Made by a program: the position numbers and the translations under genes
Shown: one piece after another, positions 1 to 5,095 of the stretch
Layout: every line of letters begins with the position of its first letter
Position numbering within the stretch: position 1 is the first letter of the stretch
NCBI GenBank assembly: GCA_024278285.1
Contig: JAJRTM010000177.1
Span: forward strand, 1-8,901
Direction of reading: 5' to 3'
DNA: 8,901 nt
DNA from: Planctomycetota bacterium
Lineage (GTDB): Bacteria > Planctomycetota > Planctomycetia > Planctomycetales > Planctomycetaceae
Notes under the pieces: model-generated
Database searches by the model: none
Told to the model about the DNA's origin: nothing
The model's input: only the letters and a program-made list of their open reading frames with translations

Positions 1-230
1 AAAGATAGTAACCACAACAGGAACGAAAATCCAGAAATCAACAAAAGATGTAAGTTGTCTTTAACGGAATGCAGACGAACACTTATTGCGGATTTGTTTG
101 TCTGAATTCCAGCAGCGGCTAAACATGGCTGGTCATGTTTCAAGTTGTTGTGATAGAACTACTTTCGAGTCAAACAGTTACTGCTTCATCCTGCTATAGC
201 ATACTTTTGATGAGATTAAGCCATAAAAAA
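1..230. other. Non-coding stretch at the window edge, no gene recognised
   Basis: All frames are broken by early stops. Two plus-strand frames are open from the left edge, to the TGA at 103-105 and the TAA at 62-64, but the peptides are low-complexity and resemble no family I know. A gene tail entering from the left cannot be excluded. I see no tRNA-like fold, terminator hairpin with a T run, or clear promoter. The stretch is AT-rich and runs directly into the inverted-repeat element starting at 231. Confidence 0.5.
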
Positions 231-261
231 AGCCACGGATGAACACGAATTTTCACGGATG
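231..261 (+). repeat. Outer inverted-repeat arm, left copy
   Basis: This 31-bp arm matches the reverse complement of 568-598 at 30 of 31 positions; the single difference is an A at 248 where the partner gives G. Within it, units starting CACGGAT (234), CACGAAT (244) and CACGGAT (254) recur every 10 bp, about one helical turn. Confidence 0.85.
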
Positions 262-377
262 ATTGATCAGTTTAAGCCTCATATAAAAAGACGGCTTGAT
301 TTCTCCTGTAAAAAACTGTCACAGAAAAGTCCACACACAACAAAAAGGAATGAACCACAAAGACGAAAAATAAAATA

Positions 378-409
378 AGCCACAGAGGTCACCGAGAACT
401 CAGAGAAAA
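378..409 (+). repeat. Inner inverted-repeat arm, left copy
   Basis: This 32-bp arm matches the reverse complement of 518-549 at 28 of 32 positions. It is built of three 9-bp units, CACAGAGGT (381), CACCGAGAA (390) and CTCAGAGAA (399). A related 'ACCACAAAGACGAAAAA' segment lies just upstream at about 354-370. Confidence 0.8.
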
Positions 410-416
410 CAAGGAA

Positions 417-457
417 AAGAAAACCAAAGCATAGGGGAACCTCTATTCTGTTTTCTT
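417..457. repeat. Central hairpin of the composite repeat
   Basis: AAGAAAAC (417-424) pairs with GTTTTCTT (450-457). Inside it ATAGGGG (431-437) pairs with CCTCTAT (440-446), allowing one G-T pair, around a two-base loop that is too tight to form fully as drawn. Together the two stems place a cruciform- or hairpin-capable core between the inner arms. No T run follows, so it does not look like a factor-independent terminator. Confidence 0.5.
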
Positions 458-517
458 CTGCGACGATCTTTAGAAAAGCATTGCACAGGAAAAATCGACT
501 TCATGACTGTGTCTCTT

Positions 518-549
518 TTTTCTCTGTGCCCTCGGTGAGCTCTGTGGCT
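518..549 (-). repeat. Inner inverted-repeat arm, right copy
   Basis: Reverse-complement partner of 378-409 with four mismatches. Read on the minus strand it gives the more regular 9-bp series CACAGAGCT, CACCGAGGG, CACAGAGAA. Confidence 0.8.
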
Positions 550-567
550 AATATTATTTCTTTATTA

Positions 568-598
568 CATCCGTGAAAATCCGTGTTCATCCGTGGCT
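568..598 (-). repeat. Outer inverted-repeat arm, right copy
   Basis: Reverse-complement partner of 231-261 with a single mismatch. On the minus strand the 10-bp series reads CACGGATGAA, CACGGATTTT, CACGGATGTA, and is slightly more regular than the left copy. It ends 110 bp before the lpxK start. Confidence 0.85.
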
Positions 599-604
599 AA
601 TTGA

Positions 605-623
605 CTTCTTGGAAACCGAGAAG
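605..623. repeat. Short hairpin upstream of lpxK
   Basis: CTTCTTGG (605-612) pairs with CCGAGAAG (616-623), eight pairs including one T-G, around an AAA loop. No T run follows on either strand. It could lie in the lpxK leader or be a remnant of the adjoining repeat element; its function is unknown. Confidence 0.4.
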
Positions 624-708
624 CACGCAATTTCCGGATGAGCCTTATTCCTTATTTCTGCGGTTTCTATTTTCCATCTCCTCCATACTTTACCAAACTT
701 AAATTCTT

Positions 709-1821
709 TTGAATCCTGCACAGATAGAAGCTGTTCTTTCGGGTCAACGAACCGATGTTCGTGCGGTCGGATTGCGTCTGCTGCTTGGTTGTGTCTCGCC
801 GGTTTATGGTGCCGCAGCGATTTTGAATCGCGCCCGGTTTGATTGGAACCTGGCTGCCGTTCATCGTGTGAACGCTCCGGTAATCAGTGTCGGAAATATC
901 ACCACTGGAGGGACCGGAAAAACGCCTTTTGCCGCTTGGCTGGTGCATACCCTTGCTTCAATGAATAAAAAACCGGGGATCGCCAGCAGAGGATATAAAT
1001 CTCTTGATGCTGCCAACTCCAGCGAAGCAAACCATGAAGCTGGAAACGATGAAAAAATGGTTCTCGAACAAGTTTGTCCTGGGACACCCCATCTGCAAAA
1101 TCGTGATCGCGTTCTTGCCGCTGGTCAGTTGATCGAAATGCACGATTGTGATTGTGTGATTCTCGATGATGGGTTTCAACATCGCCGATTGCATCGTGAT
1201 CTAGATATTGTATTGATCGATGCGGTCAATCCATTCGGATACAATCACCTTTTGCCACGCGGCTTATTGCGTGAACCACTTCGTTCTTTAAGACGAGCCG
1301 ATTTGGTCGTGATCACTCGCACCGAACAGGTATCTTCTTCGCAAATATCGCAAATCCGAACAGAATTGAATCGATATATTCAGGACAAAACACCCGTTGT
1401 CGAGGTTACGTTTGAGCCGACCGTTTTTCTCGATCAACAAGGAAACCGATCCCCCCTTCCCTGCAAACCGCCTACCGCGATCATGTTTTGTGGCATCGGA
1501 AACCCGACCGGCTTTCAGAAATTACTTTCTGGGATCGGTTTTGATATCTTGCCCGAAAAGAACTTTTTCGTCTTCCCCGATCATCATCATTATACAAAAC
1601 AGGAAATTCAAACCCTTTGCGATCTCGCCCAAAAAGCCGGAACAAATGAATTACTGACCACGCAAAAAGACCTCGTCAAACTGACGCAATTACTCCCCGC
1701 AAATATTTCATGTAAAGCGATTTGTATCGAAGCAGTTATAAAAAGCGGCGAAGAGATACTTGTTCAAAAGTTACAGGAACTATTTTCACTGTTCAGTTTA
1801 CGGGGGACGATCCGGAGTTGA
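709..1821 (+). CDS. lpxK: Tetraacyldisaccharide 4'-kinase (lipid A 4'-kinase)
   Basis: LpxK phosphorylates the 4' position of the lipid A disaccharide precursor with ATP at the cytoplasmic face of the inner membrane, giving lipid IVA. The 370-residue protein carries the family's landmarks in order: an N-terminal hydrophobic stretch ending in PVYG (about 22-40), Walker A VGNITTGGTGKTP (61-73), NDE (113-115), DDGFQHRRLHRDLDIVLID (153-171), LPRGLLREPL (182-191), FPDH (289-292) and TTQKDLVKL (317-325). By alignment from memory to Aquifex LpxK, Asp114 and His292 correspond to catalytic Asp99 and His261, so the enzyme looks intact. The family's usual GDE motif reads NDE here, with the Asp retained. 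The start is TTG at 709: an in-frame stop at 700-702 limits extension and no ATG precedes the P-loop. A TTG at 772 is a less likely alternative. No clear ribosome binding site is visible. The gene converges with hemE across 79 bp that lack an obvious terminator. Confidence 0.95.
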   Translation: MNPAQIEAVLSGQRTDVRAVGLRLLLGCVSPVYGAAAILNRARFDWNLAAVHRVNAPVISVGNITTGGTGKTPFAAWLVHTLASMNKKPGIASRGYKSLDAANSSEANHEAGNDEKMVLEQVCPGTPHLQNRDRVLAAGQLIEMHDCDCVILDDGFQHRRLHRDLDIVLIDAVNPFGYNHLLPRGLLREPLRSLRRADLVVITRTEQVSSSQISQIRTELNRYIQDKTPVVEVTFEPTVFLDQQGNRSPLPCKPPTAIMFCGIGNPTGFQKLLSGIGFDILPEKNFFVFPDHHHYTKQEIQTLCDLAQKAGTNELLTTQKDLVKLTQLLPANISCKAICIEAVIKSGEEILVQKLQELFSLFSLRGTIRS

Positions 1822-1900
1822 ATAACTGAAACAAAATTCAAACCGTTGGATAGCTCCGGCATATCGCTTCTGAGCTGCATTGCAATCAATTCAAAGTCAA

Positions 1901-2938
1901 TTATCGCATGGCGAGTTCGTGGACGATTTCAACGAGAGCTTTGACGTGATCCGGGTTCATTTCCGGGGTGACGCCATGCCCCAGATTAAAGATGTGACCA
2001 GGGCGGTTTTCTGCTTTATCAAGAATTGCTTTGGCTCGCTGGCGAATCACAGGAATCTCTGCAAACAGAGTAATCGGATCGAGATTTCCCTGCACCGCGA
2101 CATCGTAACCGACTTGCCGCCAGGCTTGTTTTAAGTCGATTCGCCAATCGAGGGCAAGCACATCTCCCCCCGCTTCTTTTTGCAGATTCAAAAGTGCAGG
2201 ATTGCCATTCATAAAGTTAAGAACCGGTGCGTGCGGAGAAACAGTATCGATCACTTTTTTTGTGTAAGGCAGAACGAATTGGCGATAGTCATCGGGAGAA
2301 AGACAACCGGCCCAACTATCGAAAAGTTGAACTGCCTGGCAACCAGATTCAATCTGCTTGATTAAATAACGCGAAATACTATTCGTTAAACGTGACATAA
2401 TCGCATCCCACATGCTGGCATCGTTATACATGATCGTTTTGGTGGGGATATAATTGCGACTCCCTCCCCCTTCGATGGCGTAAGATGCCAATGTGAACGG
2501 AGCGCCTGCAAATCCCAACAGGGGAATATCGGCAGCGAGTTCCTTGCGAATCAGTTGGACGGCATCAAAGACGAAGCCAAGATCATCGAGTGATTCCAGT
2601 TCCCGAAATTGATCAACATCTGCAGCCGTTCGCAACGGATTATGTATGACCGGACCTTCCCCTTTTTCGTAAGTTAAGTCGATCCCCATTGGCATCAGCA
2701 TCGGAAGTAAATCTGCAAACAGGATCGCAGCATCTACCCCCAAAACCTGCTGAGCGGTCACGGTTACTTCAGCCGCTAATGCGGGAGTTTGACACAATTC
2801 GATGAAGGTGACTTTATTACGAATCGCCATGTATTCAGGCAGATAACGCCCGGCTTGTCGCATAATCCAAATCGGTGTGGTATCGACAGGCTCCCGCCGA
2901 ATCGCTTTCATCATGCGAGAATTATTGTAATCGTTCAT
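1901..2938 (-). CDS. hemE: Uroporphyrinogen decarboxylase
   Basis: HemE is the cytosolic haem-pathway enzyme that removes four carboxyl groups from uroporphyrinogen III to give coproporphyrinogen III, without a cofactor. The 345-residue length is normal for the family. Visible landmarks are [11 protein letters not shown] (26-36, with substrate-binding Arg27 and Arg31), FADLLPM (74-80, Asp76), [19 protein letters not shown] (142-160, Tyr153), FDSWAG (206-211, Ser208) and NLGHGV (318-323, His321). These correspond to Arg37, Arg41, Asp86, Tyr164, Ser219 and His339 of the human enzyme, so all known active-site residues are kept. The ATG at 2938 places the RQAGRY motif at the usual distance from the N-terminus. 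No convincing Shine-Dalgarno precedes it. A receiver-like gene ends 51 bp upstream on the same strand, so the two are probably co-transcribed. Confidence 0.97.
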   Translation of the reverse strand: MNDYNNSRMMKAIRREPVDTTPIWIMRQAGRYLPEYMAIRNKVTFIELCQTPALAAEVTVTAQQVLGVDAAILFADLLPMLMPMGIDLTYEKGEGPVIHNPLRTAADVDQFRELESLDDLGFVFDAVQLIRKELAADIPLLGFAGAPFTLASYAIEGGGSRNYIPTKTIMYNDASMWDAIMSRLTNSISRYLIKQIESGCQAVQLFDSWAGCLSPDDYRQFVLPYTKKVIDTVSPHAPVLNFMNGNPALLNLQKEAGGDVLALDWRIDLKQAWRQVGYDVAVQGNLDPITLFAEIPVIRQRAKAILDKAENRPGHIFNLGHGVTPEMNPDHVKALVEIVHELAMR

Positions 2939-2989
2939 AAGTTATTTCAGTTCGTTTTTTATTTATTTGATTGAATATTTCTGCCACGA

Positions 2990-3367
2990 TTACGCGTCAT
3001 TCAAAAACTTTTTGAGACGTTCAAGCACTTCCGGCTGTTCATATTCCATCTTGCCGAAGCCATGTTCTGCACCAATTCGAATCGCTTTTTCCTGAGCGTC
3101 CGGATAATTGGAAACCAGCATCACGGGGGTTGTGTTAATATCGGGATCTGCCTGGATCAAACGAATCACATCGAGTCCATCGCTGTAATCGATATCCAGT
3201 TTTCGGTTGACGAGAATCAAGTCGAAAGATTCCGTACGAATTCTTGCCAAGGCATCTTCCGCATCGGGGGAACGTACCAGTTGGACATTAAAATGAGTAG
3301 TCAAAAACTGTAAAATCGCCCCGTCATCCGGGACACACTGACCAATAGATAAAACTCGCTTCGACAT
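2990..3367 (-). CDS. Receiver-like (CheY-fold) protein lacking the phosphoacceptor Asp
   Basis: A stand-alone single-domain protein of about 125 residues with the alternating beta-alpha pattern of a response-regulator receiver and no output domain. Numbered from the ATG at 3367: beta1 is KRVLSIGQ (3-10), beta3 is FDLILVN (48-54), beta4 is PVMLVSN (81-87), Lys106 sits in the GFGK stretch and a terminal helix ends the protein. The phosphoacceptor position at the end of beta3 is Asn54, not Asp; the acidic pair normally following beta1 is missing or displaced to Asp14-Asp15; Ser86 occupies the Thr/Ser switch position. It is therefore probably a pseudo-receiver that binds partners without phosphotransfer. 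The 3367 start is preferred because AGGAA lies 9-10 bp upstream and the fold begins there. An ATG at 3391 and a TTG at 3400 are in-frame alternatives. hemE follows 51 bp downstream. The partner is unknown. Confidence 0.8.
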   Translation of the reverse strand: MSKRVLSIGQCVPDDGAILQFLTTHFNVQLVRSPDAEDALARIRTESFDLILVNRKLDIDYSDGLDVIRLIQADPDINTTPVMLVSNYPDAQEKAIRIGAEHGFGKMEYEQPEVLERLKKFLNDA

Positions 3368-3413
3368 GCTGACTATTTCCTGATATGACATTTTTCGCAA
3401 AAACAGAACCGCT

Positions 3414-3426
3414 CTTCACAGTGAAG
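3414..3426. promoter_or_regulatory. Palindrome upstream of the receiver gene, possible operator
   Basis: CTTCAC-A-GTGAAG is a perfect 6-bp inverted repeat around one base, 47 bp before the preferred start of the receiver gene. Its position suits an operator or a small leader hairpin for the receiver-hemE transcript. No -35/-10 pair around it is convincing, so this rests on symmetry and position only. Confidence 0.35.
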
Positions 3427-3576
3427 GATATCACATTTTAACATTTTGAAACAGTAACCAGGGTCAGCCTGAGCTGTTAAAATATTGGGGTTGTGAGTGA
3501 AATTGGTGTCTCTGTAGTTACTTTTTTTTGTTTGGTTTCAGCTACGCCGGGTTAAGCTTCATTCGAAAAACCAGTC

Positions 3577-4656
3577 TCAATCAAGATGCTGCATATCTTC
3601 TTCCAATGCAGCCAGCAGGTGTCGAAAGCGTCTTTGATGCTGACCTTCCCCCGGGCGACCGTTAGCGATAATGACAACGCTCATTTCACGATCCGGGTCT
3701 GCAAAACCGATTGAGCTTTGTGAACCGCCATGTCCAGATGCACCTTCAGAACTATGCACTCCATATCCATAAGGAACCGTTTTCACACCGTAACGGTTGG
3801 AATTGATAATGACTCCCAGACCAAAATCCAGCTTATGACGAAATGTTTCATCAACCAGGTTTTCGCGGTGCCTGAATGTTATCTGTTGAATTGATTCAGC
3901 AGTAAGGATTTCCTTTCGGTTTTTATGATTGAGTCGCAGAGCATCGTAAAGTTTGCGTAAATTATGAGCTGGACCAGCAAAGCAGGAGCCGGGAGAAACA
4001 ACGCCGCTTAGCATGCGATTGACGTAATCGCTTTCTCGAATCTCTCCATCGCTGCGGTCAAACATTTGTATTGTCCCCTGTAGTTCTTCTGCTGTTTCGC
4101 GATGGACACAAACGGTGTCGTCCATTTGCAGGGGATCAAGTATTTCCTGTTGAGCAAACCGAGTGAAAGGCATTCCCGAGGCTCTCGCGATGATTTCTCC
4201 CAGCAAAATCCAACTGGCTGCAGGCACATACGCCGCTCGCATGCCCGGTATCCAACCTTCCTGAATGGGCGTTTCGCAAAGTCGCGTTAATATCAGTTCG
4301 AAATCCGTATCGGGCCAGCCGGTTCGTACATCTTTCAGGCCAGCGGTGTGCGATAAAACATGCTTGATCGTAATTTGATCTTTCCCTGTTCCAGTGAAGC
4401 AGGAAAGGTGTTTAGAAACGGGATCATCAATAGATAAACGGCCTTGTTGTTGCAAAATCAAAGTCGCAACCGCAGCGATCGGTTTACAAGCCGAGAGCCA
4501 GAATAGTTTGGTGTCAACATCAAGCGATATTCCGGGACGGGACTGACCGCAGGCCAACTCATAATTCTTCCCCCGGTAAGAAAGGCTTAGCTGTACCCCC
4601 AGATGCAGCTTTCGTTCTATTCCCTGTTCCACAACATCCTGAAATCGCAAAAACAT
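3577..4656 (-). CDS. Serine hydrolase of the class C beta-lactamase/esterase fold
   Basis: This belongs to the large beta-lactamase-related family (Pfam Beta-lactamase, PF00144) of esterases, DD-peptidases and amidases. From the ATG at 4656 (359 residues), the nucleophile motif is SACK (55-58), followed by the family-typical LSHTAGL (101-107) and the third motif GHGGSQSS (308-315, where HGG replaces the KTG of beta-lactamases). The second motif, usually Y-x-N, reads YVP (143-145): the Tyr base is kept and the Asn is lost, which argues against a true beta-lactamase. No signal peptide or membrane segment is visible, so it is probably cytoplasmic, also unlike a beta-lactamase. A GTG at 4713 would add 19 residues; the ATG is preferred because the fold begins right after it. 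The substrate cannot be inferred. The gene stands 209 bp upstream of the receiver gene on the same strand and diverges from the ceramidase-like gene. Confidence 0.88.
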   Translation of the reverse strand: MFLRFQDVVEQGIERKLHLGVQLSLSYRGKNYELACGQSRPGISLDVDTKLFWLSACKPIAAVATLILQQQGRLSIDDPVSKHLSCFTGTGKDQITIKHVLSHTAGLKDVRTGWPDTDFELILTRLCETPIQEGWIPGMRAAYVPAASWILLGEIIARASGMPFTRFAQQEILDPLQMDDTVCVHRETAEELQGTIQMFDRSDGEIRESDYVNRMLSGVVSPGSCFAGPAHNLRKLYDALRLNHKNRKEILTAESIQQITFRHRENLVDETFRHKLDFGLGVIINSNRYGVKTVPYGYGVHSSEGASGHGGSQSSIGFADPDREMSVVIIANGRPGEGQHQRRFRHLLAALEEDMQHLD

Positions 4657-4875
4657 AAACTTCAATTCTGTTATAGGTGTCGTAAATATGAATCGTGATA
4701 AAATGAGCCACACAATAATTCGCGGTGCTGTTGAGAAAGTATGCTAACAACCTGTCAAGCCATCTGTAAGCGAAACAAATCACACAAAACCAGCCTGCGC
4801 GGCTAAAGATTCATGGCTGACTGGAATTCCTATCCGCTGGAAGATATTCTCGCTACAGAATAAGACTTTACTTTA

Positions 4876-4892
4876 TATTACTAACAGTAATA
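4876..4892. promoter_or_regulatory. Palindrome, possible operator in the divergent region
   Basis: TATTACT-AAC-AGTAATA is a perfect inverted repeat with 7-bp arms and a 3-bp centre. It lies in AT-rich sequence about 220 bp from either likely start, a position typical of a regulator site in a divergent promoter region. It is immediately followed by a second palindrome at 4894. Confidence 0.4.
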
Positions 4893-4893
4893 G

Positions 4894-4912
4894 TTTGCGA
4901 ACGTTCCGCAAA
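4894..4912. promoter_or_regulatory. Second palindrome, possible operator or hairpin
   Basis: TTTGCG (4894-4899) and CGCAAA (4907-4912) are perfect inverted arms around AACGTTC; the core also contains the 8-bp palindrome GAACGTTC (4899-4906). The site sits one base from the preceding palindrome, so together they could form a compact two-site regulatory element. No protein family can be assigned from the sequence. Confidence 0.4.
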
Positions 4913-4930
4913 TAATAGAAAAATGTCATC

Positions 4931-4955
4931 TTGGTTATGGCGGTCAGAACAGACC
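4931..4955 (+). repeat. Imperfect direct repeat, copy 1 (copy 2 at 5022-5046)
   Basis: The two copies share TTGGTTA, then a variable six-base core, then TCAGAA and a trailing ACC, about 18 of 25 positions. They start 91 bp apart in the leader side of the ceramidase-like gene. They could be a paired binding site or chance similarity in a short duplicated stretch. Confidence 0.3.
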
Positions 4956-5095
4956 AGTCGTGCTGGGCCACTGCCCCGTCAATTCGTTTGTGTGTTATAC
5001 AAAACCTCAAGATAATTGAATTTGGTTACAGCCATCAGAATGAACCGATCTTGCCGGACGCGCCATTCGATACCGCAATTAGAAAAGAGTGCCTT

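Larger units (their letters stand above)
231..598. repeat. Composite nested inverted-repeat element (MITE-like or intergenic repeat cluster)
   Basis: Two pairs of inverted arms are nested around a central hairpin. The outer pair is 231-261 and 568-598 and the inner pair is 378-409 and 518-549. Each arm is a short periodic repeat: the outer arm has CACGGAT-type units about every 10 bp, the inner arm CACAGAG-type units every 9 bp. The spacers are asymmetric (116 bp on the left, 18 bp on the right), so this may be two repeat families inserted one within the other rather than one perfect palindrome. No transposase ORF lies inside and no target-site duplication was found. Similar 'CCACGGATGAACACGGAT' and 'CCACAGAGNNCACCGAG' motifs recur between genes in many environmental bacterial genomes, as I recall; their mobility and function are unclear to me. 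Confidence 0.75.
4714..5095. other. Divergent intergenic control region, no gene seen
   Basis: About 380 bp separate the serine hydrolase and the ceramidase-like gene, so promoters for both should lie here. I see no ORF with protein-family character, no tRNA and no riboswitch I recognise. A perfect -35-like TTGACA is present on the minus strand (4753-4758), but no well-spaced -10 follows. The region contains two adjacent palindromes (4876-4912) and an imperfect direct repeat (4931-4955 and 5022-5046), listed separately. Confidence 0.55.

Noticed and set aside
231..598. CRISPR array or insertion sequence
   Set aside because: The repeats are inverted and only 9-10 bp in period, with no unique spacers of uniform length, and no transposase frame lies between the arms.
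601..630. TTGACT at 601 as a -35 element for lpxK
   Set aside because: No -10-like hexamer occurs 16-18 bp downstream, and the following bases form a hairpin instead.
1822..1900. Bidirectional terminator between convergent lpxK and hemE
   Set aside because: Only a weak TTGAAT/ATTCAA pair with a 12-base loop is present, without a GC-rich stem or T run.
3522..3529. Run of eight T as part of a terminator
   Set aside because: No stable GC-rich stem precedes it on the plus strand, and on the minus strand, where the neighbouring genes lie, it reads as A.
4753..4758. TTGACA on the minus strand as the serine-hydrolase promoter
   Set aside because: The -35 match is perfect, but the only TA-rich candidate downstream is 9-12 bp away, too close for a standard promoter; not called as a promoter.
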